Of a DNA stretch of 64,000 bases, positions 26,915 to 35,716 are shown one piece after another (positions within the stretch are counted from its first letter, which is position 1; each line of letters begins with the position of its first letter). Made by a program: the position numbers and the translations under genes. The stretch is from Candidatus Desulfovibrio trichonymphae. Its GTDB lineage: Bacteria > Desulfobacterota > Desulfovibrionia > Desulfovibrionales > Desulfovibrionaceae. The notes below the pieces were generated by a model, which was not told the origin of the DNA, did no database searches, and saw only the letters and a program-made list of their open reading frames with translations. The stretch covers positions 1,346,057 through 1,410,056 of the forward strand of contig NZ_AP017368.1 in the NCBI RefSeq assembly GCF_002355955.1, given 5' to 3'.

Positions 26915-27420
26915 TCAGCGGATGAACGAACGTTCGAAAAGGCCATGAATGGCCAGACGGCTGTTGTCTTCCAGAAAGCGTGTGCCCGCGGTAAACTTCG
27001 GGGAGTCAATGAGGGGCTTTTCTGTGGCCGCCTGTACGTCCTTCTTCCAGATAAACCATGAGCTGCGCGCCTGATCGAAGACAAAAAGGGGCTTGTTGCA
27101 GATTTTGGCAAATTCCGCCCCCCAGCCTGTGCCGCCTTTCATCGTGTTGTCCGGCTGTATGGCGCCTACAACAAAAATCTGGTCGCCGCTGCTGACCTGC
27201 CAACAGATGGATTGCAGCACCTTGCGGAACAGGGGCGCCCGTGTATATTCGCGGCGCATCAGCTTTGAAACGTAGGTCAGGCTGACGTCTTTCAGCGTGA
27301 GTTCCTGCGATGTGAGCACACGTACGCCGCGCACGCGCTCTGTTCTGATGCCCTTCAAAACTGTAGTTCACTGACCGGGATTGAGCATACCCCTCCCCTT
27401 GGGAAACGCACTTGATTGTC
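26915..27420 (-). pseudogene. Frameshifted conserved protein of unknown function
   Basis: An upstream frame reads SVNYSFEGHQNRA; after a one-base shift around 27345 the next frame continues RTERVRGVRVLTSQELTLKD, VSLTYVSKLMRREYT, IFVVGAIQPDNTMKGGTGWG and AEFAKICNKPLFVFDQARSS to a stop at 26915. GGTGWGAEFA...NKPLxVFDQ recalls a conserved hypothetical protein of Desulfovibrio with a nucleotide-binding-like glycine loop. The N-terminus before SVNYSFEGH is not recoverable. The remaining 147-residue part could still be translated but lacks its start. Confidence 0.5.
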
Positions 27421-27485
27421 AGAATCTGCATTGTATAGCAATAATATATATCTGACAGGAGAACCAGATGGTTAAGGATAAACAA

Positions 27486-27506
27486 CGCCCCGGCAGAGCC
27501 GGGGCG
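27486..27506 (-). terminator. Intrinsic terminator of the RNA-binding protein gene
   Basis: A perfect 9-bp stem (CGCCCCGGC / GCCGGGGCG) with a three-base loop lies 26 bases after the gene's stop; on the minus strand it is followed by the T-rich TTGTTTAT. Confidence 0.75.
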
Positions 27507-27531
27507 ATTCGGTATTCTGTCTGTCTGGTGG

Positions 27532-27798
27532 CTAGTAACGTGGGACGCGCGGCGTACGGGGCTTTGCCTCGTTGACGCGCAACGCACGACCGCCTAAGCT
27601 GAAGTTATCCAGAGCTTCAATGGCGGCATCAGCTTCGCTGTCCTCCATTTCCACAAAACCGAAACCGCGGGCGCGGCCGGTTTCTCTGTCACTGACAAGT
27701 TTGACGGAAAGAACCTTGCCGTGCTCGGCAAAAAGATCCTGTACCTGCTCTTCATTTGCTGACCAGGGAAGATTCCCGACATAAATGGACTTGGACAT
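27532..27798 (-). CDS. RRM-type RNA-binding protein
   Basis: 88 residues making one RNA recognition motif: RNP2 is SIYVGNLPWSANEEQVQDLF and RNP1 is ARGFGFVEMED. Bacterial proteins of this size (Rbp family) bind single-stranded RNA, often in stress or cold response; the targets are unknown. The C-terminus is short and basic (KPRTPRVPRY). Monocistronic, with its own terminator. Confidence 0.9.
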   Translation of the reverse strand: MSKSIYVGNLPWSANEEQVQDLFAEHGKVLSVKLVSDRETGRARGFGFVEMEDSEADAAIEALDNFSLGGRALRVNEAKPRTPRVPRY

Positions 27799-27965
27799 GT
27801 AAAACCCTCACAAAAAGAAATAATCCTCCCGCGCGTTCTGTCGACAAAACGTATTGCCGTCACGCGGCTCGTTGTGTGAGAGAAGCATGATTCACGCAAC
27901 AAGTCAACCCATAATCCATAAATAAACATAATTTTATCGCACAGCAGCCATCCGCGGCCTCGTTT

Positions 27966-29381
27966 TCAGACCTCCGGACTTTCGGATGGGAGGGGAATTC
28001 TCTCGGGGGCCGTGTCTTCAAAAGAAGTGTACGGCGCAATATACTGAAGCTCCGCCATGCCGACAGGGCCGTTGCGCTGTTTGCCGATAATAATTTCAGC
28101 GGGGCCTTCCGTCGGCCGCTCAGAGGGCTTCGGGTGTTTGTACACGTCGTCCCGGTAAATGAACATGATAACGTCCGCATCCTGTTCAATGGCGCCGGAT
28201 TCGCGCAAATCCGAAAGCATGGGGCGCTTGTCGGTGCGGTCTTCCACTTTGCGGTTGAGCTGCGAGAGCGCCACCACAGGTACGTTCATTTCTTTGGCAA
28301 GGCTCTTGAGCGAGCGGGAAATGTCCGAAATTTCCAGTTCACGCGAATCAACATTGCGGCGGCCGGCGCGCATGAGCTGCAGATAGTCCACCATAACAAG
28401 GCCGAGGTCCTTCTCCGTCTTGAGGCGGCGCGCGCGCGCGCGCAACTCAAACGTGGAGAGGGCGGGCGTGTCGTCAATAAAAACGGGCGCGTTGGAGAGC
28501 ACGTCCCCGGTATGGTACAGGCGCTGCCAGTCATCGTCGTTCAGCAGCGAGGGCCGCCGTAATTTGCCCAAATCCACCTTGCCCCAGCTTGCCAGCATGC
28601 GCTGCATGAGCTGTTCCTTGCTCATTTCGAGCGAAAAAATCGCCGTGGGTATATTCCGGCGTATCGCCGCATTGAGCGCCATGCAAAGCGCAAATGCCGT
28701 TTTGCCCATGCTCGGACGCGCGGCGACGATGACCAGATCAGAAGGCTGAAGCCCGGCGGTGAGCCTGTCCAGACGCGTATACCCCGTGGTCACGCCGGTG
28801 ACCACGTCCCGCGAGTCAGCCAGTTTTGAAAGATTTTCAAAAACGGTGTTCAGCAGATTTCTGGTGGTCGTGAAATCTCGGCCTGTCATGCGTTGCGCGA
28901 CGGAGAAGACCGCCTGTTCAGACTCGTCCAGCAGGACGGCCACATTGCGCGAGGCGTCAAAACAGTTGGCGATAATGCCGGAGCAGACGTTGATAAGACC
29001 GCGTTGCAGGGCCTTGTCGTGCACTATGATTGCATAATATTCCGCGTTTGCGCCGGAAACCACGGCCTGGGCCAGTTCGCCGAGATACACGGCCCCGCCC
29101 GCGATTTCCAGTTCTGCCCGGCTTTTGAGATGCTCTGCCACTGTCACCAGATCAATGGGCGCGCCTTTGCGATAAAGTTCCAGATAGGCATTAAAAACAA
29201 TCGCATGCGCCGGCAGATAAAAATCGTCGGCAATCAAGGTATCCACAATGGCGTTGATGATGTTCGGCCGCGACAGCACGCCGCCCAGCACCGCCTGCTC
29301 GGCCTCAACGCTGTGCGGCGGCACGCGACGCAAAATATCCGTCGCACCTGTTCCTCGCGTGCCGGCTTTTAAGGAAGCCAC
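27966..29381 (-). CDS. dnaB: Replicative DNA helicase DnaB
   Basis: 471 residues, full length. The N-terminal domain (PPHSVEAEQAVLGGVLSR) is followed by a linker and a RecA-like helicase domain with Walker A ARPSMGKTAFALCMA, Walker B LVMVDYLQLMRAG and the SQLNRKVEDRTDKRPMLSD stretch before the arginine finger. It unwinds DNA ahead of the replication fork as a hexameric ring. It is the last gene of the rpsF-rpsR-rplI-dnaB operon, nine bases after rplI. No intein is present at the usual sites. Confidence 0.95.
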   Translation of the reverse strand: MASLKAGTRGTGATDILRRVPPHSVEAEQAVLGGVLSRPNIINAIVDTLIADDFYLPAHAIVFNAYLELYRKGAPIDLVTVAEHLKSRAELEIAGGAVYLGELAQAVVSGANAEYYAIIVHDKALQRGLINVCSGIIANCFDASRNVAVLLDESEQAVFSVAQRMTGRDFTTTRNLLNTVFENLSKLADSRDVVTGVTTGYTRLDRLTAGLQPSDLVIVAARPSMGKTAFALCMALNAAIRRNIPTAIFSLEMSKEQLMQRMLASWGKVDLGKLRRPSLLNDDDWQRLYHTGDVLSNAPVFIDDTPALSTFELRARARRLKTEKDLGLVMVDYLQLMRAGRRNVDSRELEISDISRSLKSLAKEMNVPVVALSQLNRKVEDRTDKRPMLSDLRESGAIEQDADVIMFIYRDDVYKHPKPSERPTEGPAEIIIGKQRNGPVGMAELQYIAPYTSFEDTAPERIPLPSESPEV

Positions 29382-29389
29382 GGCGAGCC

Positions 29390-29914
29390 CTACAAGGCGC
29401 TTTCCGCGGCGACTTCGGCAGGTTCACCATCAGGGGCGGCTGCGGGGACTTCTTCTTCCACAATAGCCTTGTGATCGGAAATCACCTTTATCGAAACAAC
29501 GGCCGTGACACTCGCGTGCAGACGTACGCGCACGGGGTGTTCGCCAAGCGTGCGGATGGGTGCGTCAAGAAGAATGCGGCGGCGATCCACCTCCACACCC
29601 AGCCTGGAAAGGGCATCGCCGATAATGCTGCTGGTCACGGAGCCGTAAAGTTTGTCATTTTCGCCCACATGCATGGGAATAACCACATCCAGTGACTCCA
29701 GACGCGCCTGAATGTCTTTTGCCTCCGCGCGTAGAGAGTCCATACGGGCCTCAAGTTTTTTCCGCTCCTGCTCAAACACTTTCAGATTGGCCGGACAGGC
29801 CGTCATGGCAAGGCTCTGCGGCAGAAGATAATTACGGCCATACCCTGCCTTGACATTGACCACATCGCCAAGACTGCCGAGATTTTCCACATCGGCGCGA
29901 AGTATTAGTTTCAT
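29390..29914 (-). CDS. rplI: Ribosomal protein bL9
   Basis: 174 residues. The N-terminal rRNA-binding part is KLILRADVENLGSLGDVVNV then KAGYGRNYLLPQSLAM; a long central helix (residues ~45-75) and the C-terminal domain (KLYGSVTSSIIGDALSRLG) follow. The last ~25 residues are an acidic alanine-rich tail longer than in E. coli. It lies between rpsR and dnaB in the usual operon. Confidence 0.95.
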   Translation of the reverse strand: MKLILRADVENLGSLGDVVNVKAGYGRNYLLPQSLAMTACPANLKVFEQERKKLEARMDSLRAEAKDIQARLESLDVVIPMHVGENDKLYGSVTSSIIGDALSRLGVEVDRRRILLDAPIRTLGEHPVRVRLHASVTAVVSIKVISDHKAIVEEEVPAAAPDGEPAEVAAESAL

Positions 29915-29927
29915 ATCCGCCCCCTTT

Positions 29928-30191
29928 TTAGATCATGCTCTTCTTCTTGACGACAGAGTCGTGCGTGGCGGTGTATATCAGCAGGGCCATCTGGCGGGCA
30001 CGCTTTATTTCACGCGTGAGCATACGTTGGTGATGGGCGCACACGCCCGTGATGCGGCGGGCGATAATCTGCCCGCGCTCGGTAATGAAGTCGCGCAGTA
30101 TGTCGGCGCGCTTGTAATTCAGGGGCAATTCCTTGTCGGCGCAGAAGCGACAAAACTTGCGGCGCGGGGCGAATTTTTTTTTAAAAGCCAT
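29928..30191 (-). CDS. rpsR: Ribosomal protein bS18
   Basis: 87 residues from [20 protein letters not shown]; the conserved core is [17 protein letters not shown] then [22 protein letters not shown]. Two cysteines at the start (FCRFC) and one in the core (VCAHH) suggest the zinc-binding form. The start at 30191 overlaps the end of rpsF by position, giving tight coupling; the longer upstream frame is not used. Confidence 0.95.
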   Translation of the reverse strand: MAFKKKFAPRRKFCRFCADKELPLNYKRADILRDFITERGQIIARRITGVCAHHQRMLTREIKRARQMALLIYTATHDSVVKKKSMI

Positions 30192-30192
30192 T

Positions 30193-30501
30193 TCAGGCAA
30201 CCTCCCCGACCGCATTGTCGGCCAGTTTGACGGTCACAAACTTGAAAATGCCGTTACTGATCCGGATATTGCGTTCCAGTTCCACAATGAGCTCCGCCGG
30301 AGCATGATATTCCAGACGCGTATAACAGCCGCGCATCTGCTTGTGCACAGGGTAGGCAAGATCGCGCATACCCCAGTCGTCCACTTCCGCCATAACGCCC
30401 CCTTCGCGCTCAATCACGGCGACAAGCGTATTCAAAAGGGTTTCGCGCTGTTCGGTGGAAAGCTCCGGTGAGAGGAGCAGCAGGGTTTCAAATTTCCGCA
30501 T
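30193..30501 (-). CDS. rpsF: Ribosomal protein bS6
   Basis: 102 residues beginning [20 protein letters not shown]; the S6 fold is seen through [20 protein letters not shown] and [20 protein letters not shown]. It pairs with S18 on the 30S platform. The start at 30501 is preceded by AAGGAG. It is first in the four-gene operon and has a strong promoter just upstream. Confidence 0.95.
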   Translation of the reverse strand: MRKFETLLLLSPELSTEQRETLLNTLVAVIEREGGVMAEVDDWGMRDLAYPVHKQMRGCYTRLEYHAPAELIVELERNIRISNGIFKFVTVKLADNAVGEVA

Positions 30502-30561
30502 GTTTTGGTTCTCCTTGTGGATTAACAGCCCGCGTCTTCCGGCCGCGAGCAAGGGAGAAGT

Positions 30562-30590
30562 TTTATATAGACTGGTTCTGGGCCTGTCAA
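30562..30590 (-). promoter_or_regulatory. Sigma-70 promoter of rpsF-rpsR-rplI-dnaB
   Basis: On the minus strand a perfect TTGACA (30590-30585) and TATAAA (30567-30562) are separated by exactly 17 bases, about 60 bases before the rpsF start. Confidence 0.8.
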
Positions 30591-30689
30591 GCGGCAGAAC
30601 AGGGGAGAGATTCACTTTTGCAATGATTTGATTCTAATGTTTGATTATTAAAGTTTTGAGCATTATTTTTAAGTTGCCTACCCTTGACC

Positions 30690-31070
30690 TCACGCTTTCT
30701 CCATACAAAAGGCTTTGCGGTTTCGTTGTAAGCGGTTAAGAATATGGCGCCTTGTTCCTTTTTTCCCGCAATCTGCCGCGGTGTCATCACTCAAGGAAAA
30801 ATCTTGTTGCTCCCATTTCCTGAAGTGCCTGTGAATCGCGTCTGAATTTCCAAAAATTTCTTTGGCAATGCCTTCCACTGTTATGCCACAAAACATAGAC
30901 TATCGCCGAGAACACCTTACGCGGGGGCAGAGGCTTTCTTTCTCCACCAACCACGCATTTATACAGCCTTTCTTTTTCCGCTCGGGCTTCGGATCAAGGG
31001 CTCAACAATGCCAAAATATATCTGAGATTCCTCAAGATTGTACGCTCATCTACCTGTCTTCATTGGAGAA
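30690..31070 (-). pseudogene. IS5-family transposase relic (N-terminal half)
   Basis: Minus-strand frames show PKPERKRKGC-like basic sequence, VFSAIVYVL, and IAKEIFGNSDAIHRHFRKWE followed by QQDF: the usual N-terminus of IS5/IS1031 transposases (choice of helix-turn-helix and the phrase FGNxxAIHRHFRRWEQQG). At least two frameshifts occur, and the catalytic part is replaced by unrelated sequence after codon ~60. Confidence 0.55.
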
Positions 31071-31129
31071 AAGTATAACAAATTCCTGGGGAATATACAA
31101 ATTGATTTATGGATAAATTCTAAGTCTTG

Positions 31130-31822
31130 CCTGCAGCTGCTTATGGCAGTTTGACGCCATTGACGCCGTTGACGGGCGTGTCCTGCTGCCAGCGGCGTAT
31201 GTTTTTCGCTGTGAAGACGATGATGTTCTGCAGTGCCGATGCCGCGCAGATGCCCGCTGTGCAAGGCTTTTGCAGCAGCAGCCTCGTTCACTAGGCGGCC
31301 GCGGGGGGTATTCAATAATAGGTTTGCGGCGTCGCAGGCAGTGCAGAGAGACAACGTCAGAGGCTGCCAGAAGATGATCTAGAGAGGCGAAGGCAAATGG
31401 GCTGTATGTCGGCGGATTTTTGGGGTTGAGGCAGGTTCCAGCACGCTCATGTCGAAGACGTGGGCCAGCTCTCCGACACGCCGTCCGATGGACCCGAAGC
31501 CTATCAGACCTAATGTAGGCTCACATGCCGGCGAGTTCAAGCAGCATGGCGGCATGCTGGGCGACATCGTTCACGCCATAAGCAGCAACATTGCAGACAG
31601 GGATATTTTTTTGAGCAAGAGCTTCAGTGTCACTATGTTGTAGCCGGTTGCCATAATGCCGACCATGCGTGTGGCGGCGAGCTTGTCAATGTTTTTTTTG
31701 CGCAACGGGGTCTTGTTGGCCAGCAGTACGGTGGCGTCCTTTGTGCGTTCAGCCAATTTGTCGTGCGGGGTTTCGTCATGGACGCTCAGTTCTCCGAGAG
31801 CGGCAAGAGGGATCCAGTCCAC
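31130..31822 (-). pseudogene. D-2-hydroxyacid dehydrogenase relic (glycerate dehydrogenase-like)
   Basis: Three frames together read as one protein: PLAALGELSVHDETPHDKLA with VLLANKTPLRKKNIDKLAAT and MVGIMATGYNIV; then LGLIGFGSIGRRVGELAHVF (the NAD-binding GxGxxG); then LLLNTPRGRLVNEAAAAKAL with HSGHLRGIG, the catalytic and C-terminal part. Several indels separate them, and the first ~15 residues and the HPLT-type active-site stretch are lost. This is a clear example of gene death in place. Confidence 0.75.
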
Positions 31823-31858
31823 ATCACCGCATCGCCCTTTGCCGTGCGAGGCATGTTG

Positions 31859-31887
31859 AAAAAAAAGGCCGCCCCTGCGGGGCGGCC
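31859..31887 (-). terminator. Intrinsic terminator of pal
   Basis: A perfect 9-bp GC stem (GGCCGCCCC / GGGGCGGCC) with loop TGC, followed on the minus strand by eight T. It lies about 80 bases after the pal stop. Confidence 0.9.
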
Positions 31888-31964
31888 GGGATCATCGGCT
31901 GAAATGTCGCGGCCAGCCGTGATCGGTGTGGCAGCCGGACGGCTTTTTGGAAAACGCGTCAGAT

Positions 31965-32429
31965 TTAGTGAGCAACTACGCGGAAGTCATCGCGGCGGTT
32001 CTTGGACCAAGCGGATTCGTCGCTGCCCTGCACAACCGGATTTTCTTTGCCGTAGCTGAGCATTTCAAGCTGGCCGGGGTTGACGCCGAGCGTAACCAGA
32101 TATTCGTAGGCGGCGCGGGCGCGGCGTTCGCCAAGGGCCAAGTTGTATTCCTGTGTGCCTCGTTCGTCGCAGTTGCCTTCAATGCGCACGCGAATGGTGG
32201 AATACCGTTTTATCAGGTCGGCTTTGCCACGCAGCATGTCTTTGTATTCGGGCTTGACGTCGAATTTGTCAAAGGCAAAATACACGCGACCGTCAGTGAT
32301 TTGTTGGATCGCGGCACGCATTTCCGGCGTAAGTTCGTCAACATCACCAGGTTCGCCGGTTTTTTTCGCGCAGCCGAAGCCGGCGCCGATGGCCATGACC
32401 AAAGCAAGAATAAGAGCCAAACGTTTCAT
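31965..32429 (-). CDS. pal: Peptidoglycan-associated lipoprotein Pal
   Basis: 154 residues. The lipoprotein signal ends in GAGFGC, so the mature protein starts at Cys ~20. The OmpA-type peptidoglycan-binding domain follows: RVYFAFDKFDVKPEY, IEGNCDERGTQEYNLALGER and LGVNPGQLEMLSYGKE. Pal ties the outer membrane to the wall and cycles with TolB. AGGAGG precedes the start at 32429; the longer frame is not used. It is separated from tolB by 280 bases that include repeat C, and a TTGACA at 32544-32539 could drive it separately. Confidence 0.93.
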   Translation of the reverse strand: MKRLALILALVMAIGAGFGCAKKTGEPGDVDELTPEMRAAIQQITDGRVYFAFDKFDVKPEYKDMLRGKADLIKRYSTIRVRIEGNCDERGTQEYNLALGERRARAAYEYLVTLGVNPGQLEMLSYGKENPVVQGSDESAWSKNRRDDFRVVAH

Positions 32430-32632
32430 TAGTGTCCTCCTGAACAGCTCGAACTTCAAAAAACCTTTCCTTTCAGTACACGCGCGCTGGTCTCACTGAC
32501 AAAGCGCACGATAAGTATGGTATCTGCACAGCTATTTTTGTCAAGGCGTGAGAGGCGAATTCCCGCGCTTTTTCAGAAAAATTTTTCACTCCCCAAAAAG
32601 ATATTTGTTAACCTATTGAAATATTTTATTGT

Positions 32633-32711
32633 TCATACTTTGTGGGGCGAGGCTGATGTCGCCAGATTTAGCTGTTAATTGCGGCCACCTGTTTAGCATG
32701 TGGAGTATTCA
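32633..32711 (-). repeat. Dispersed structured repeat, copy C (after tolB), partial
   Basis: Read on the minus strand it begins TGAATACTCCACATGC, with the TGA ending tolB, then GGTGGCC, AATTAACAGCTAAA and GGCGACATCAGCC. About 75 bases match copy B; the second half is not recognisable and the hairpin is damaged. Confidence 0.6.
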
Positions 32712-34013
32712 CTTTGACGGTACACTCCAACGTGGAAAAGAAGACGGCCCTCCGCCTGTGGGCACCTGTTTCGCGTCGCCGCCGTGCCGTGTCGTCAGGT
32801 AGATGCCACCTCCACCGCGTGTGGAGGCAAATGCAATAAAATAACTGTCCGCGCAGAAAGCAGGCTGCTCGTCGCTGCCCGGACCAAAAGTGACCTGTCG
32901 TTCCATGCCTGTGACCATATCCTGCACAAAGATGCGGTGGCCGTAGTCTGTCATGCGGCTATAGACCACGAGGGTTCCGTCGTGCGAGAGGTTGGACTCT
33001 GTGTTGTACGTGCCGTTTTTGCTCACGCGGACAACGACACCTGAGTTCAGATCCTTGAGGAATATTTGCGGGCCGCCCATGCGCGAGGAGGTGAAGGCCA
33101 TTTTTGTTCCTGTGCTGTCGAATGTGGGGGAAACATTGATGGAATCGCTCTGTTCCAGCACGCGTTCTTTCTGAAAAACGTGGTTCAGCAGAAAAATAAC
33201 CGGATATTTGCCGTTGGAAAGCGCTACAGCCACTTTGTTGTCAGGCATGAAAGCCGGGCCTATGACAACATTGCCCGGAAAACGTATGCGCTGCACTTTT
33301 TTGTTGTTGCTGTCCCAGACGCCTAGCGCATGGGATTTAGTGTCAATATGGGAAAAAACCACAAAGCGTCCGTCAGGCGACCAAGCTGGGGAAAGTGCTT
33401 CGCCCTGCATATTGGTAATCTGCCGCAGGTCGCGCCCTGTGGGTTTAACAAGCCAGACATTGGCGCTTAATTTGCCGGTTTTTTTGATAAAGGCGAGTGT
33501 AGAACGGAAAAACGCCCCGTTGCCCGTCAGCGCTTCCAGAAGGTCGGCGCAAAAGCGGTCCGCAACTTCGGGCAGGTCGCGTGCGCTCACCTTCAGGTAT
33601 TCCCTGCCGAAGAGACGGACGCCGGTGTTTGTTTCAAAAGCGCGCAGATGAACGGACTTTGTGCCGCTGTCGCCGTCCGGCCAGAAGGTGGTGACCAGAA
33701 TGTCCGACCCGGACAGTTGAAAGCGCTTGAAATCCAGATTCGGCGGCTCATACCCCATGAGCACCGTGCCGCCGAGCACGGATTTAGGGCTTGTCAGCCG
33801 CATGAAAGGCAGAAAGCTCAAATTTTGCTCCACAAGCTGCTGCAGGTTACGGCCCATAGCCGTGGCCTCGCTTTGAGGGCTCCTGATGGGCGCCGCCAGC
33901 GCAAGGTTGACGATATTCTGGCCAGGGCCGTAAATATCAACACGCATGGCGGCGTGAGCGGCGGGGCTGGCGAACAGTAAAAGACCGAGCGCCAGAACTA
34001 TCTGTTTTGTCAT
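32709..34013 (-). CDS. tolB: Tol-Pal system protein TolB
   Basis: 434 residues with a signal peptide (IVLALGLLLFASPAAHAA), an N-terminal alpha/beta domain (residues ~25-165) and a six-bladed propeller with WD-like repeats: ALSPAWSPDGRFVVFSHID, NVSPTFDSTGTKMAFTSSR, ESNLSHDGTLVVYSRMTD and QPAFCADSYFIAFASTRGG. It shuttles between Pal and TolA in the periplasm. GGGAGG precedes the ATG. Length and ending (FPRWSV) are normal, so repeat C has not truncated it visibly. Confidence 0.94.
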   Translation of the reverse strand: MTKQIVLALGLLLFASPAAHAAMRVDIYGPGQNIVNLALAAPIRSPQSEATAMGRNLQQLVEQNLSFLPFMRLTSPKSVLGGTVLMGYEPPNLDFKRFQLSGSDILVTTFWPDGDSGTKSVHLRAFETNTGVRLFGREYLKVSARDLPEVADRFCADLLEALTGNGAFFRSTLAFIKKTGKLSANVWLVKPTGRDLRQITNMQGEALSPAWSPDGRFVVFSHIDTKSHALGVWDSNNKKVQRIRFPGNVVIGPAFMPDNKVAVALSNGKYPVIFLLNHVFQKERVLEQSDSINVSPTFDSTGTKMAFTSSRMGGPQIFLKDLNSGVVVRVSKNGTYNTESNLSHDGTLVVYSRMTDYGHRIFVQDMVTGMERQVTFGPGSDEQPAFCADSYFIAFASTRGGGGIYLTTRHGGDAKQVPTGGGPSSFPRWSVPSK

Positions 34014-34031
34014 GGTATTGCCTCCCTTGCG

Positions 34032-34337
34032 TCAACGGGGCGTCTTCGCGCGACGCACCAGTTTGAGGGTAATGTCAATCGGATTGCCCATATCCGGCTG
34101 GGGCGGGGGACATTGCCCGCACTGCGTAAGCCCCGCTGCGCATATTTGTCAAGGACTCATCGCCGGTGCCTTAGCAGGGCGAATTTCGTGACGGCGCTGG
34201 CGGCAGCGCCCACACATCGCACATCATGCCAAGCATCTTGCAGCTGTAGCCGCTGTTTAAGTCGGCCGTCGCGACAGTCGCTCCATATGCCGTTTGTGAG
34301 ACAAAAAGCTATGCTGTGAACAGAACGAGAACGGCAT
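34032..34337 (-). pseudogene. Broken small exported protein between tolA and tolB
   Basis: A good ribosome site (GGGAGG) precedes the ATG at 34337. The coding sense continues only after a frame change and a stop: AVLVLFTA, stop, LFVSQTAYGATVATADLNSG, YSCKMLGMMCDVWALPP, stop, then DITLKLVRRAKTPR to the end at 34032. This looks like a signal peptide and a short cysteine-containing mature protein encoded in the tol operon. I do not know the family, and lesions at three places make it dead. Confidence 0.4.
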
Positions 34338-34350
34338 TGCGTTGCCTCCC

Positions 34351-35262
34351 TTATCTTCCCATGAGTTCGTCAAGCGTGAACACAAGGTCCAGATCAGTAT
34401 ACTCGGACGAGGGCGGCGGCGGGAACTGCCCGGCCTGCCCTGTGCGCACCACCGCGTTGACGGCCGAGGCGTCAAATTGTGGGTTGCCGGAGCGCTGGAA
34501 GATGTCCGTCTGCAGCACCTTGCCCTGCATGTCTACCTTGACGCGGACAACACAGCTTAGATTGACGCGGGCGGCAGATGCAAAACCCCAGTTGGGCCGC
34601 ACAGCCAGCATAACCTGACCAATATAAACATCGCCAAGGCCGCCGCCGGGGCCGGCGCTTTCTCCTCCGCCCCCCCCGCGATTGCCGGAGGCCTTGCGCT
34701 GCGCCTGTGCTAGAGCCTGTTCCAGCGCATTGCCGCGGTCTCCCGAATCCGCTCGTGATGAAGCTTTGCGCCGCGCCTGTTCCAGCGCTGCGGCGACAGG
34801 ATCGACCTTGGGAGGCTGCGTCTGTTTTTCCTGCGCCGATTTTTTGTCTTCTTTTTTAGATTCCTGTTTTGGCTGCGGTGCTTTTTTAGGGGCGACGGGA
34901 GTCATTTTTTCTTGAGGCAGCGCAGGTTTTTGTTCAGGCACGGGATCGAGTTTTTTGACGGGTGCTTGCTCCACTTTGGACGGTAAAGGCACAGGCGCGG
35001 GCTCTTTGATCTGCGTTCTTTCTGGAGAGGCCGTTTCTGCCTTCGGTGCTGGCGCAGTCGAGGTTTTGGAGGCCTCGCCAGGCTCGCCCATGTGCCCGAG
35101 AATGGGCGAGGGGGTTCGGTTGCCGCCGGGATCGCCCTCCACAAGGCTTATCATCACCGGCGGAACGTTAAGCCGGAGGGGTGGATGCTCCGGCCAGAAC
35201 CAGAAAAGCAGAAAGAGCGCCGCATGCAGGCAGAATGAAAGTACATATGAGGCCGGACGCAT
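34351..35262 (-). CDS. tolA: TolA/TonB-type energy transducer
   Basis: 303 residues. The N-terminal membrane helix is YVLSFCLHAALFLLFWFW. Residues ~60-145 are rich in Pro, Lys, Glu and Ala and span the periplasm. Two Ala/Gln/Arg repeats (ALEQARRKASSRADSG, ALEQALAQAQRKASGN) and a glycine patch follow, and the C-terminal domain has VMLAVRPNWGFASAARVNLS and VRVKVDMQGKVLQTDIFQRS. By position between tolR and tolB it is TolA, although the C-terminal fold is of the shared TonB/TolA type. Confidence 0.85.
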   Translation of the reverse strand: MRPASYVLSFCLHAALFLLFWFWPEHPPLRLNVPPVMISLVEGDPGGNRTPSPILGHMGEPGEASKTSTAPAPKAETASPERTQIKEPAPVPLPSKVEQAPVKKLDPVPEQKPALPQEKMTPVAPKKAPQPKQESKKEDKKSAQEKQTQPPKVDPVAAALEQARRKASSRADSGDRGNALEQALAQAQRKASGNRGGGGGESAGPGGGLGDVYIGQVMLAVRPNWGFASAARVNLSCVVRVKVDMQGKVLQTDIFQRSGNPQFDASAVNAVVRTGQAGQFPPPPSSEYTDLDLVFTLDELMGR

Positions 35263-35268
35263 GCAAAC

Positions 35269-35712
35269 CTACTTCACCTTGGAAGAGGGAGTTTTGCCCG
35301 CGGGCTCAGGTTTTTCCGCAACGACGCCAAGTTTTTCAATGCCGGCGGCTTTGATATGGCCCATGACTTCCACAACCAGTCCGTACGCCACGTTTTTGTC
35401 GGCTTGCAGAAAAAGGCCCTTGTTTTTTTCCTTGACAAGCGTTTTCAGATAGCCTTCCAGATCCGCAATGTCGTCAATGCCGTATTCGTCCAGAAAAATT
35501 TTGCCGTCACGCCGTACGGTCAGCACCATCTGATCGGTTTCTGTCAACAGCGAATCCACTTGGTTTGTCTGAGGCAGATCCACATCTATGCCCTGACTCA
35601 TCATGGGCGTTGCCACCATGAAGATAATTAGAAGCACCAGCATCACGTCAACAAAGGGCGTGACGTTGATTTCCGAAACAAAGCCGTTGCCGTTTTTTAA
35701 AGAAGATCCCAT
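35269..35712 (-). CDS. tolR: Biopolymer transport protein TolR
   Basis: 147 residues. One membrane segment after EINVTPFVDVMLVLLIIFMV, which holds the proton-path Asp of the ExbD/TolR family, then a periplasmic domain (VRRDGKIFLDEYGIDDIADL). The ATG at 35712 has GAGG at a fitting distance and lies four bases after the tolQ stop. With TolQ it forms the motor that uses the proton gradient to power TolA. Confidence 0.93.
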   Translation of the reverse strand: MGSSLKNGNGFVSEINVTPFVDVMLVLLIIFMVATPMMSQGIDVDLPQTNQVDSLLTETDQMVLTVRRDGKIFLDEYGIDDIADLEGYLKTLVKEKNKGLFLQADKNVAYGLVVEVMGHIKAAGIEKLGVVAEKPEPAGKTPSSKVK

Positions 35713-35716
35713 GATC

